A stretch of DNA of 38,296 nt from positions 1 through 38,296 of the forward strand of contig NZ_AZCX01000015.1 of NCBI RefSeq assembly GCF_001433995.1. Reading direction: 5' to 3'. This document shows, one piece after another, positions 30,819 to 38,265 of this stretch. How positions within the stretch are numbered: position 1 is the first letter of the stretch; each line of letters opens with the position of its first letter. The notes beneath the pieces were generated by a model. That model was not told the origin of the DNA, did no database searches, and saw only the letters and a list, made by a program, of their open reading frames with translations. Source of the DNA: Secundilactobacillus kimchicus JCM 15530. GTDB lineage: Bacteria; Bacillota; Bacilli; Lactobacillales; Lactobacillaceae. The position numbers and the translations under genes were made by a program.

Positions 30819-32255
30819 ATGGCTGATAAAACTGCAAATATTGGTGTTGTCGGAATGGCTGTTATGGGTAAGAACTTAGCCCTTAACATTGAAAGCCGCG
30901 GATTCACAGTTGGAATTTACAACCGGAGTTCCGCTAAGACAGAACAAGTAATGAAGGACCACGCTGAAAAGAAGCTGGTACCTAGTTACACGATTGAAGA
31001 TTTTGTTAACTCATTGGAAACACCTCGCCGGATTTTATTGATGGTTAAAGCCGGTGCACCAACTGATGCTGTGATTGAAGAGTTATTGCCACTCCTCGAC
31101 AGAGGCGACGTCCTCATCGATGGTGGGAACACGAACTTCCATGATACGATGGCCCGGAATGCTAAGCTCGATGAATCAGGAATCAACTTCATTGGGATGG
31201 GGGTTTCTGGTGGTGAACTTGGTGCCCTTCAAGGCCCTTCACTGATGCCAGGTGGCCAAAAAGAAGCCTACGATTTGGTTGAACCAATCTTGACTCAAAT
31301 CGCGGCTAAGGCCCCTCAAGATGGCAAGCCATGTGTCACTTACATCGGCCCTAACGGTGCCGGTCACTACGTTAAGATGGTCCACAACGGAATCGAATAT
31401 GGTGACGAAGAATTAATTGATGAAAGTTACAACATTATGCGTAACGTTCTCGGGATTTCAGTCGACGAAATGGCTGACATCTTCAAGGATTGGAACGATG
31501 GTGAATTAGACAGTTACTTAATTGAAATCACTGCTGATATTTTGACTCGGAAAGACGACCTTGGCGACGACAAGACGAAGCCAATCGTTGACATGATTCT
31601 GGACCGTGGGAACAACAAAGGAACTGGTAAGTGGAGTTCAGAAGATGCTTTGAACGTCCAAGTCCCACAATCCGTCATTACTGAAGCTGTTTACGCCCGT
31701 TATATCTCAATGATGAAGAACGAACGGGTAGCCGCTTCTAAAGTCCTGAGTGGGCCAAAGGTTGACCTCTCATTCGATGACAAGCCAGCAATGGTTGAAA
31801 AAATCCGCCAAGCCCTCTTCTTTAGTAAGATCATGAGTTATGCGCAAGGATTCGAACAACTTCGGTTCGCTTCAGAAGCTAACAACTGGGACTTGAAGTA
31901 CGGCGAACTCGCCCAAATTTGGCGTGCCGGTTGCATTATTCGGGCCCGATTCTTGCAAAACATCACCGATGCTTACGACAAGAAGCCAGACCTGACAAAC
32001 TTGTTGCTTGATGATTACTTCAAAGACATCGCTGCTCGCTACCAAGAAGCTACTCGTGAAGTGGTTGCCTTGGCCGTTAAGGCTGGTGTCCCAGTACCAT
32101 CATTCAGCGCTGCTATCACTTACTACGATTCATATCGTTCAGAAGTCTTACCAGCAAACTTGCTGCAAGCCCAACGTGACTACTTCGGTGCTCACACTTA
32201 CGAACGAGTTGACCGCGAAGGTAACTTCCACTATCCATGGTATGAAGAACAATAA
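30819..32255 (+). CDS. gnd: 6-phosphogluconate dehydrogenase, decarboxylating
   Basis: A 478-aa 6PGDH, oxidising and decarboxylating 6-phosphogluconate to ribulose 5-phosphate. The Rossmann loop is [16 protein letters not shown] (about residues 9-24), YNRSS (about 34-38) marks NADP preference, [21 protein letters not shown] (in two parts: [11 protein letters not shown] and GPSLMPGG) and the active-site [16 protein letters not shown] (about 186-201) with catalytic Lys and Asn are clear. AAAGGAAGG precedes the ATG. Single gene with its own promoter region and terminator, and the partner of Zwf. Confidence 0.97.
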   Translation: MADKTANIGVVGMAVMGKNLALNIESRGFTVGIYNRSSAKTEQVMKDHAEKKLVPSYTIEDFVNSLETPRRILLMVKAGAPTDAVIEELLPLLDRGDVLIDGGNTNFHDTMARNAKLDESGINFIGMGVSGGELGALQGPSLMPGGQKEAYDLVEPILTQIAAKAPQDGKPCVTYIGPNGAGHYVKMVHNGIEYGDEELIDESYNIMRNVLGISVDEMADIFKDWNDGELDSYLIEITADILTRKDDLGDDKTKPIVDMILDRGNNKGTGKWSSEDALNVQVPQSVITEAVYARYISMMKNERVAASKVLSGPKVDLSFDDKPAMVEKIRQALFFSKIMSYAQGFEQLRFASEANNWDLKYGELAQIWRAGCIIRARFLQNITDAYDKKPDLTNLLLDDYFKDIAARYQEATREVVALAVKAGVPVPSFSAAITYYDSYRSEVLPANLLQAQRDYFGAHTYERVDREGNFHYPWYEEQ

Positions 32256-32267
32256 TTTTAGCGATTT

Positions 32268-32303
32268 TAAAAGCGTTGAAAGCCGCGGCTTTCAACGCTT
32301 TTT
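32268..32303. terminator. bidirectional intrinsic terminator
   Basis: GCGTTGAAAGCC and GGCTTTCAACGC form a 12-bp stem around GC (32273-32298), with four A before and five T after. It serves gnd and the convergent vanZ gene. Confidence 0.85.
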
Positions 32304-32312
32304 ATTTTCATT

Positions 32313-32846
32313 TTACTTCACCGTAAACCAATCAACGACTCGCTTGAAAGGCGTCTCCTGCAAAATAGTGAGAACTCCATATCCAATTAAAAACCCAACC
32401 ATGTTGGTTAACACATCGTTAATATCTACCCAGCGAGCCAATCCAAACAACCAATCAATCATGAACTGAATCATCTCAATGCCCAGTCCAATCAGCACGC
32501 TTGCCAGAAAGATGCGGCTGTTTCGCCAGTTTGTCACCAACGCTGCATACACTCCCATGGGGATCATCATCACGACGTTCAAATAAAAATCTAAGGACAA
32601 CCCGCTAAACGGAAACGGATTTGTCGGAACCGGACCAACCCAGACCGGGTTCGTCGTCGGAACTTCACCAAACGCGTATGACGTGGGGGTAAGTGTCAGA
32701 TACCCGACAACAACCAGATAGACGCCCAACGTCACAATGGTGATTAACTCACCCGACTGGCGCTTTTTTCCGGTTGCCAGCCCTATTCCAATTAAAACAA
32801 CCATGACCCATGCCAGATATGGGATCCACTTTGTTAACTCCATCAT
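32313..32846 (-). CDS. VanZ family membrane protein
   Basis: A 177-aa protein with four or five membrane helices. Family marks are YLTLTPTS near residue 45-55, the NP-PF segment, the long helix DFYLNVVMMIPMGVYAAL, and IEMIQFMIDWLFGLARWVDINDVLTNMVGFLIGYGV. VanZ proteins of glycopeptide-resistance clusters lower teicoplanin sensitivity, but most chromosomal members have unknown functions. The start at 32846 has GGGGAG eight bases upstream. Nothing nearby is a resistance gene. Confidence 0.88.
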   Translation of the reverse strand: MMELTKWIPYLAWVMVVLIGIGLATGKKRQSGELITIVTLGVYLVVVGYLTLTPTSYAFGEVPTTNPVWVGPVPTNPFPFSGLSLDFYLNVVMMIPMGVYAALVTNWRNSRIFLASVLIGLGIEMIQFMIDWLFGLARWVDINDVLTNMVGFLIGYGVLTILQETPFKRVVDWFTVK

Positions 32847-32910
32847 TTTAATGACTCCCCAACACCGTTCGTTTTTTCGATAATATGGCGCTCCAAATAG
32901 TTTACCACAC

Positions 32911-32954
32911 AAAAACATCTACCCGAACAGTCATAGTGACCTTTCAGGTAGATG
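32911..32954 (-). terminator. intrinsic terminator
   Basis: CATCTACC (32916-32923) and GGTAGATG (32947-32954) with an inner TCA/TGA pair. On the minus strand five T follow. It ends the transcript that carries the 70-aa gene and the structured repeats. Confidence 0.75.
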
Positions 32955-32967
32955 CTGAATTGATTAA

Positions 32968-33245
32968 TTTAACCGCCTTGTTACGCACTTTGTTCTAATC
33001 CGGCTCTTCAAGGCTGACCGCTACTGCGTAAGCCAAAAGCCCAAAGAATCCAAGCCCGGGATTCTCCAGTCTTCTGCCTTACGCTCCGCGGTCTAACCGC
33101 CTTGTTCCGCACTTTGTTTTAATCCGGCTCCTCAAGGCTGACCGCTACTGCGTAAGCCAAAAGCCCAAAGAATCCAAGCCCGGGATTCTCCGGTCTTCTG
33201 CCTTACGCTCCGCGGTCTAACCGCCTTGTTCCGCACTTTGTTTTT
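32968..33245 (-). repeat. second locus of the structured repeat family: two near-identical 124-bp units plus a fragment
   Basis: AACCGCCTTGTT recurs at 32971, 33095 and 33219 (period 124). The two full units differ at only about three positions. Read on the minus strand they have the same plan as the 21.5-kb array: opening AGTGCGGAACAAGGCGGTT, then stem pairs 33133-33138 with 33223-33228, 33140-33145 with 33212-33217, 33150-33156 with 33202-33208, and 33170-33175 with 33183-33188, with a central GGGCTT loop as in unit 3 there. The array follows directly after the stop codon of the 70-aa gene. Confidence 0.85.
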
Positions 33246-33458
33246 TTACTGTAACGTTTGGCCGCCATGGGATCGACCCAGTATTGCGGCATTTAACGTC
33301 ATTTTTAGCCATTGTGGCGTTTGTTGCTCATACGCCTGATTAATCACATTAACCGTCTCTGGCGTTGGCTCAGCCACGCGAATTGGTCCAAACGTAGGAA
33401 CTGATTGCATCACAACTAAGCGGGTCTCGATTGGTTCAATCAACAATTGTTTTGCCAT
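33246..33458 (-). CDS. hypothetical protein, 70 aa
   Basis: A small protein starting MAKQLLIEPIETRLVVMQ, with GGAGGG nine bases upstream of the ATG at 33458. There is a strand-like first half and a helical PETVNVINQAYEQQTPQWLKMTLNAAI second half; no signal peptide or motif I recognise. The stop codon is followed at once by the structured repeat array. Alone in its transcript. Function unknown. Confidence 0.7.
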   Translation of the reverse strand: MAKQLLIEPIETRLVVMQSVPTFGPIRVAEPTPETVNVINQAYEQQTPQWLKMTLNAAILGRSHGGQTLQ

Positions 33459-33545
33459 TGGGATCACCCTCCAGTTCAAACTGCTGGCTGTCTTCGACTA
33501 TCTTAAGTCTATCAGATCCCTACCAGGACGTCACTTAAAATGCGT

Positions 33546-34181
33546 TTAGCGGATGGCCGCTTCGATTGGCGTGTCTCCCGCCTTCATCGGAATGGTTCGC
33601 TTAATGGTTGCCGGTTCATGAAGAACCGCTACTGCTGCTGCAGCAACGTCTGCCCGAGCAATTCGACCGCCTTCAAGGTCGTCAGTTGAAATTTGACCAG
33701 TTGGCTCATCAAAAGTCAGCGCACCCGGTTCAAGAATCGTATAGTCTAGCGTTGTCCGATGACGTAGCCACTCGTCTGCGTAAAACTTAGCGACGTAGTA
33801 GGGCCGAATCTGATCCCCCCACCGATTACGGTCTTCGGCATGCATGGCGCTCACCATGACGTAACGCTTAACACCCGCAATCTCTGCGGCCTGCATACTC
33901 TTAACAGCACCGTCGAGGTCGATTAGAAGGGTCATATCATCCCCTGTTTTGCCACCAGATCCAGCAGTGAAAACAACGGCGTCAAAGCCATCCAGCAAAA
34001 CGCCCATTTCTTCTGGCCGACCCAAGAGGTCAAACTCGGCAGTTTCAATTCCCATATCAGAAAATTCGTGCGCCTGCTCTGGCTTACGAATTCCAGCGAC
34101 CACTTCATCGCCCTTTTCCTTCAATTGTTGAACCAATAACCGTCCCACATTTCCATGGGCACCGATGACAAACACTTTCAT
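33546..34181 (-). CDS. NAD(P)-binding atypical short-chain dehydrogenase (YwnB/NmrA-like)
   Basis: A 211-aa NAD(P)-binding Rossmann protein of the atypical SDR group. The N-terminal loop is IGAHGNVGRLLV (about residues 6-17), AGIRKP (around 35) sets cofactor preference, VVFTAGSGGKTGDDM is the adenine-side segment, YVMVSAMHAED and YYVAKFYADEWLR (Y-x-x-x-K, active site) follow, then LDYTILEPGALT. The start at 34181 has GGAGG nine bases upstream. It starts 14 bp after the glycosyltransferase gene and is probably co-transcribed. The substrate is unknown. Confidence 0.9.
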   Translation of the reverse strand: MKVFVIGAHGNVGRLLVQQLKEKGDEVVAGIRKPEQAHEFSDMGIETAEFDLLGRPEEMGVLLDGFDAVVFTAGSGGKTGDDMTLLIDLDGAVKSMQAAEIAGVKRYVMVSAMHAEDRNRWGDQIRPYYVAKFYADEWLRHRTTLDYTILEPGALTFDEPTGQISTDDLEGGRIARADVAAAAVAVLHEPATIKRTIPMKAGDTPIEAAIR

Positions 34182-34195
34182 GTCTAACGCCTCCA

Positions 34196-35161
34196 TTACG
34201 CTTGATAATCGTTATTTAGCTTAGCTTTTTCCTTAACACCGTGCCACTTAAACAGCACCGAAATACCCCACGAGCGAAACGCCCGAAAATCAGGTTGATG
34301 CGCTTTATAAAACGCAAAAACACGCTGGATAACTGCCTTGTCCCGAATCCGCCCTAAGCTAATCATTAACAACCAACCGACAATGTTTAGATTATAACTC
34401 ATTAACGCCTTTTTTAAGTGTTCAAAGTTCAATCGATCCTGATGCGTCAAAAGTTGGTCCATGACAGCTTCTTGGACCTCAATCCGATCGCTAACCAACC
34501 GGTCGCAATGCTTCAAAAAAGCCCCGTTAAACGATGACTTCAAATGAAAAACATAGTGGTATCCCACCGAGTTTACATACAGAAAATGGTCAGCCTTCAA
34601 CACGGCCCGAACACAGAAATCTAGATCCTCAAACAGGGTATCCTTGAACGTCATTTTTTCAATAAGCGACCGCTTAAATAATTTGTTCCATAGATAGCCA
34701 GCTGATGATCGCTTCCCATTTAGTTCAAGCACCGTATTCAGCGCGGCCTCGCGGGAAATTTCACCACTTGCTTTACCAATTGAGACCCGCCGCATTTGCG
34801 CCTTGTAGTCGAAAAAAACAATATCGGCCTGCTGATTTTTAATCGTTGGTAAAATGACCGACCGAAACTCAGGTTCCAGCCGATCATCGCTATCCATAAA
34901 ATACACGTAGTCCCCACATGCTTCTTGCAATCCTAGATAGCGTGAATCCGACTGTCCCTTGTTCTTATCTTTTAACTTCAAAGTCACGTTATCGGCCTCA
35001 CCAAATGCCGTTGTCAGCACTTCCCCTGTGCCGTCCGTTGACGCGTCGTCAACGATGATGATTTCAACGTTTTGCGTGGCCAAAAAAGGGGCCAAATCAC
35101 GCTTTAAATTAGCTACATAGCGTTTACTATTATAGGTTGGAATAATGACTGTCAAGTCCAT
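34196..35161 (-). CDS. glycosyltransferase family 2
   Basis: A 321-aa GT-A fold glycosyltransferase. LTVIIPTYNSKRYV at the N terminus, IIIVDDASTDGTGEVL (about residues 33-48), NKGQSDSRYLGLQEACGDYVYFMDSDDRLEPEF with the metal-binding DSDD (about 89-92), and a later FEDLDFCVRAVLKADHFLYV with the ED catalytic-base region (around 160). The C-terminal 100 residues are helical with one hydrophobic stretch. Family 2 enzymes decorate surface polymers or lipids. The start MDLTVIIPTYN at 35161 has only a weak AAGAG upstream. No other envelope genes flank it. Confidence 0.9.
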   Translation of the reverse strand: MDLTVIIPTYNSKRYVANLKRDLAPFLATQNVEIIIVDDASTDGTGEVLTTAFGEADNVTLKLKDKNKGQSDSRYLGLQEACGDYVYFMDSDDRLEPEFRSVILPTIKNQQADIVFFDYKAQMRRVSIGKASGEISREAALNTVLELNGKRSSAGYLWNKLFKRSLIEKMTFKDTLFEDLDFCVRAVLKADHFLYVNSVGYHYVFHLKSSFNGAFLKHCDRLVSDRIEVQEAVMDQLLTHQDRLNFEHLKKALMSYNLNIVGWLLMISLGRIRDKAVIQRVFAFYKAHQPDFRAFRSWGISVLFKWHGVKEKAKLNNDYQA

Positions 35162-35267
35162 CGCATTACCGCTCTTTCTACTCATCCAATTAGAATTAAT
35201 CTTTATAACTTTAACACAAAAGCAGCCATCGACGCGACCCCAGGTATTTCCAAAACAATATTGGGCC

Positions 35268-35300
35268 TTTAAGCTTCGTTTAAGCTAGTCCATGTATTCT
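35268..35300 (+). promoter_or_regulatory. CiaR-type direct repeat with -10 box
   Basis: TTTAAG (35268-35273), five bases, TTTAAG (35279-35284), ten bases, TATTCT (35295-35300). TTTAAG-N5-TTTAAG just upstream of the -10 is the published consensus for the streptococcal response regulator CiaR, which drives small csRNAs. The 11-bp period fits any OmpR-type regulator. Confidence 0.55.
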
Positions 35301-35306
35301 AGTCAT

Positions 35307-35466
35307 TGTCATCAACTTCTTGATGATGACGACAACATGGACAACGGAAGATTCGGTTTACTAGGCAAACCCGTCTCTTTCCACTAATCAATCTTCCCCT
35401 AGATTGATTGGACTAAATCTACTTTTCAACCCCCAAACAAAAGCGACCGCTACCACGGTCGCTTTT
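35307..35466 (+). ncRNA. candidate small RNA behind the CiaR-type promoter
   Basis: The stretch between the glycosyltransferase gene and the 116-aa gene has no ORF but three successive hairpins: GTCATCA/TGATGA (35308-35327), GGTTT/AAACC (35355-35370) and AATCAATCT/AGATTGATT (35386-35394, 35401-35409). It ends in a strong terminator (35439-35466). A transcript of about 160 nt would start near 35307. The linker CTTCCCCT in the third loop could pair with ribosome binding sites. This is inference from structure and promoter; no known RNA family is recognised. Confidence 0.45.
35439..35466. terminator. bidirectional intrinsic terminator
   Basis: AAAAGCGACCG and CGGTCGCTTTT, a perfect 11-bp stem, directly after the stop codon of the 116-aa gene (minus strand) and at the end of the candidate small RNA (plus strand). 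Confidence 0.85.
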
Positions 35467-35469
35467 CTG

Positions 35470-35820
35470 TTATAGACCTGACGCTAACTGGTCATGTTGG
35501 GCTTCGTACCAACTCTCCCAAGTGCCGTCGCTTAGTGCCCCATTGCTCATAAATCCTTGGTTTAAAGCACTAATAATTCGACTGACTAGCGAACGATCGT
35601 GTGCAACTAACTGGTCCACCAACTCTTCAGGCTGCCGACTCTGATTTAATACAACATCATGGTTGACCTGTTCCATTTCGTATTGAACCGGATAGGCGCT
35701 CAAGATTTCGAGGCTGTTGGTCCGGAAACGATTCAAGTAAAACTGCAGAAACGACTGAACCGCTCGTCGTTGAGCCTCCTCATCAAGTTGATCGAACAAC
35801 ATTGCTTGCTGCATCACCAT
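35470..35820 (-). CDS. hypothetical protein, 116 aa
   Basis: A soluble, mostly helical protein of 116 residues with no motif that I recognise. It begins MVMQQAMLFDQLDEEAQRRAVQSFLQFYLNRF, acidic and Gln-rich, and ends in a Trp-containing GTWESWYEAQHDQLASGL segment. AAGGAG lies six bases before the ATG at 35820; longer in-frame starts have no site. The promoter is probably the TATACT box around 35868-35873 with TTATCA 17 bp upstream of it, followed by an ACAGA-TG-TCTGT dyad. Single gene with its own terminator. Confidence 0.72.
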   Translation of the reverse strand: MVMQQAMLFDQLDEEAQRRAVQSFLQFYLNRFRTNSLEILSAYPVQYEMEQVNHDVVLNQSRQPEELVDQLVAHDRSLVSRIISALNQGFMSNGALSDGTWESWYEAQHDQLASGL

Positions 35821-35926
35821 TGACCACTCCTTTAACTTGTACAACACTACAGACATCTGTCTTAAGTATAGTGCAAAAACCGCCAAGTGATAAGTCATTC
35901 AATGTAAAAACTCATGAGCACGGGGC

Positions 35927-35955
35927 TTGCCAAAGCGGTTTTAGGCAGTTATACT
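35927..35955 (+). promoter_or_regulatory. promoter of the M-box transcript
   Basis: TTGCCA (35927-35932), 17-bp spacer, TATACT (35950-35955), ten bases before the start of the aptamer. Confidence 0.7.
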
Positions 35956-35965
35956 AATAGTTGTA

Positions 35966-36140
35966 GATGATAGAAGCCGTTAGGTGAGGCTCCTATACGG
36001 AAAACGCTACTGCTCAGAAACGTCGAAAAACGCCAATGAGTCAGCTGTCCGGGTTAAAAGAAGGCCCAGTCTAATGTAGCTGTTACTAAACTAACTACGC
36101 CGTATAGTGCTAAAGCTCAACGATTGGCTAACCAACCCAT
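35966..36140 (+). promoter_or_regulatory. M-box (ykoK) magnesium riboswitch
   Basis: The conserved elements of the M-box are clear and in order: GTTAGGTGAGGCTCCTATA near the 5' side, CGCTACTGCTCAGAAACG, CGCCAATGAGTCA, and GCCGTATAGTGCTAAAGC then ACGATTG at the 3' side. Magnesium binding closes the aptamer and permits the terminator at 36167-36199 to form. Normally such switches precede Mg2+ transporter genes; here none follows. Confidence 0.92.
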
Positions 36141-36166
36141 GAAGGGTTCTTAAAGTGCAGTTAATG

Positions 36167-36199
36167 CGCTCAGCCAGTTGTTCGGGCTGAGCGTTTTTT
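36167..36199 (+). terminator. expression-platform terminator of the M-box
   Basis: CGCTCAGCC (36167-36175) and GGCTGAGCG (36185-36193) followed by six T. It is placed directly after the aptamer, as expected for magnesium-induced termination. Confidence 0.85.
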
Positions 36200-36234
36200 G
36201 CACCTAACGCACGACATTGAATGGAGGTGAGACT

Positions 36235-36336
36235 ATGACAACCGAAACCTATGATCCTGGAGCGTCGTCTTATTACGCGAGCCAGGGAAAGCGAGCTGCC
36301 AAGTCTCACCCGGTACTAGCTCAAGTGAGCGTGTGA
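36235..36336 (+). CDS. 33-aa ORF after the M-box
   Basis: Starts MTTETYDPGASSYYASQGKR and ends in AQVSV with TGA. GGAGGTGAGACT places a good ribosome binding site seven bases upstream of the ATG. No membrane segment or family is evident. Its second half overlaps the nested stem structure 36284-36372, so it may be a regulatory or leader peptide rather than an end product, or a truncated remnant. It is the first ORF that an M-box read-through transcript would translate. Confidence 0.45.
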   Translation: MTTETYDPGASSYYASQGKRAAKSHPVLAQVSV

Positions 36337-36812
36337 TTTTACCGAGTGGCATCACTAGCACTTGCTTTCCCTAACCCCACCAATAAGATTGGTGACTAAA
36401 ATGACTGATGGCTACCTCAAGGCTGTATATTGGTTTGCGAGTGACGTTGTAATCACTCATAAGCAAACCGCCTGAAAGAAATCGTTAGCTAGAGCAACGC
36501 CATCATCCGATTGAACTGGGAAACAAGGGTTAGTAGTGCCATCTCGGTACACCACGTTGCAAAAACGACCGTGACAGGTCGGCGGCGTGACCAATGTGCT
36601 TCACCGCTTAGGGAACTTTGCGGGGAGGTGTGCGATCACTAACTTCAGCAATTACTCCATTGCGTAAGGAACCTCATTTTAGCATCTTAAAGACGACTTC
36701 AATTTAACCTTTTACTATGACGCTGACGATTGTCTGGAACGGTTTGCACAGCCACAGCTTGATGGGAATCAACCTAAAGCTGTGACGGACCAATGATGAT
36801 GATCACGGCACC
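36284..36812 (+). ncRNA. hairpin-rich, gene-less stretch downstream of the M-box
   Basis: No plausible gene lies here beyond the 33-aa ORF. Nested, collinear pairs at the start suggest a folded RNA domain: 36284-36292 with 36364-36372 (AGGGAAAGC/GCTTTCCCT), 36297-36301 with 36347-36351, 36311-36315 with 36340-36344, and 36319-36323 with 36326-36330. More hairpins follow: 36378-36394 (CACCAAT/ATTGGTG), 36432-36469 (GGTTTGC/GCAAACC with GAGTGA/TCACTC inside), 36566-36581 (CGACC/GGTCG) and 36582-36607. It ends in a terminator. It could be a structured RNA or the remnant of a gene; I recognise no Rfam-type family. Confidence 0.4.
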
Positions 36813-36847
36813 AAAAACCCGCTAGTCGATGGACTAGCGGGTTTTTA
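36813..36847. terminator. bidirectional intrinsic terminator
   Basis: AAAACCCGCTAGTC and GACTAGCGGGTTTT around GATG, followed by T. It ends the M-box transcript and the convergent symporter gene. Confidence 0.88.
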
Positions 36848-36852
36848 TTTGA

Positions 36853-38133
36853 TTATTTTTGATTGAACGATGCCGCAAAGGCGGCCGCTTTATCAGCGTC
36901 AAATTCCTTTTCGGACTTCCCAATAATCACGGCTGCTAAGGAATTACCAACCACGTTAACCGCCGTTCGACCCATATCGACCAACCGGTCAATTCCAGCG
37001 ATAAAGGTTAACCCAGCAACGGGCACGCCAATTGTCGAAATAGTTGCTAACAAAACGACAAAGGATGCCCCAGGCACACCAGCCATCCCCTTGCTCGTAA
37101 TCATCAGCACCACCAGCAACGTAATTTGCTGCCCGATGCTCAGATTAATGTGATAGGCCTGGGCTAAGAACAACGCAGCTAGCGATTGATAAATCGCTGA
37201 ACCATCAAGATTAAACGTGTAACCGGTTGGAATGACAAAGGATACAATACCTTGACTCACCCCAAAACGGTCCATTTTATCAATGATTTTAGGCAAGGCC
37301 GCCTCTGAACTTGCCGTAGAAAACGCTAAGATAGCCTCTTCTTTGATAACCTTCAACAACGTGAAGATGTTCAAGCCAAAAGCCCGAGCCACAAGTCCCA
37401 TTACAACCACAACAAAGACAATCATTGTCGCGTAAGCCAATAGAATGAAATATCCTAGTGGGGCTAAGGCCGAAATGCCCATTTGAGCAACCGTGACCCC
37501 AATCAAGGCACACACCCCAATAGGCGCAACGTGCATCACCCAGTTAGTCACTTTAAACATCACTTCAGAAACCGCTTGTAAGACATCAATGATCACTTGA
37601 CCTGGCTTACCAATAGCCGCCGTTCCTAAACCGAAAAAGACGGAAAAGAAAATAACCGGCATCATATCGCCTTCACCAAGCGACTTGAAAATATTAGTTG
37701 GAATAATGCCCATTAGAGTCGCCCAGATTCCACTACTTTCCTTTGCCGACTTGGCAGTGGCAACGTACTGACTAATATCTTGTGAGTGCAGCGCGTGGAT
37801 GTCGATAAAATCACCCGGTCGAAAAATATTAGCGACAATTAACCCGAGAATAATGGCGACTGTTGTCATTAATTCAAAGTAAATTAGTGTTTTACCACCA
37901 ATTCGTCCTAATTTTTTCAAGTCCCCCATATTCGCAATTCCGACCGTTAAACACGAAACCACGATTGGTAGAACAATCATTTGGATTAGACTGATAAACA
38001 TGGTCCCGATATTTTGCATGCTTGTTATGGCCACTTTATTGCCGTAAAACACAACGCCTAAAATGATTCCCAAAACAAGCCCAATCAGGATCTGCCAGCC
38101 TAACGTTAACCGATATCCTCGATAGTGCTTCAT
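36853..38133 (-). CDS. dicarboxylate/amino acid:cation symporter (DAACS, GltP-like)
   Basis: A 426-aa glutamate/aspartate/dicarboxylate symporter of the DAACS family, with eight membrane helices and two re-entrant hairpins. The serine-rich hairpin is STASSEAALPKIIDK (about residues 270-284), FVIPTGYTFNLDGSAIYQ (about 300-317) is the ion and substrate motif, and GVPGASFVVLLATISTIGVP is the second hairpin. Family members import glutamate, aspartate, C4-dicarboxylates or cystine with Na+ or H+; the substrate here is open. A GAGGG ribosome binding site lies about ten bases before the ATG. Single gene. Confidence 0.93.
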   Translation of the reverse strand: MKHYRGYRLTLGWQILIGLVLGIILGVVFYGNKVAITSMQNIGTMFISLIQMIVLPIVVSCLTVGIANMGDLKKLGRIGGKTLIYFELMTTVAIILGLIVANIFRPGDFIDIHALHSQDISQYVATAKSAKESSGIWATLMGIIPTNIFKSLGEGDMMPVIFFSVFFGLGTAAIGKPGQVIIDVLQAVSEVMFKVTNWVMHVAPIGVCALIGVTVAQMGISALAPLGYFILLAYATMIVFVVVVMGLVARAFGLNIFTLLKVIKEEAILAFSTASSEAALPKIIDKMDRFGVSQGIVSFVIPTGYTFNLDGSAIYQSLAALFLAQAYHINLSIGQQITLLVVLMITSKGMAGVPGASFVVLLATISTIGVPVAGLTFIAGIDRLVDMGRTAVNVVGNSLAAVIIGKSEKEFDADKAAAFAASFNQK

Positions 38134-38230
38134 CCTCTATTATCCCTCGCATTCTATGTACGATTAAAACCGTCCTTATTATTTTATCATATTCTAACTT
38201 GTCCGGTTAGCAAATTAACGAGTAAAACAA

Positions 38231-38259
38231 AAAGTCGCCGGTCAATGACCAGCGACTTT
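38231..38259 (-). terminator. intrinsic terminator of the rRNA operon
   Basis: On the minus strand AAAGTCGCTGGTC and GACCGGCGACTTT form a 13-bp stem (one wobble or mismatch) with a three-base loop, just after the 5S rRNA 3' end and followed by T. Confidence 0.85.
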
Positions 38260-38265
38260 CTTTTT

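Noticed and set aside
36091-36309. Minus-strand 72-codon frame across the M-box
   Set aside because: It is antisense to the riboswitch and the 33-aa ORF, with no ribosome binding site.
36402-36476. 24-codon ORF starting MTDGYLKAVYWF
   Set aside because: Weak ribosome binding site and it lies within a strong hairpin (36432-36469), so I did not list it as a gene.
36284-36812. Intact or decayed Mg2+ transporter gene
   Set aside because: All six frames are short. One open stretch (36692-36796, containing YYDADDCLERF) has no start codon, and its upstream frame is closed by stops; no transporter motif is seen. A remnant remains possible.
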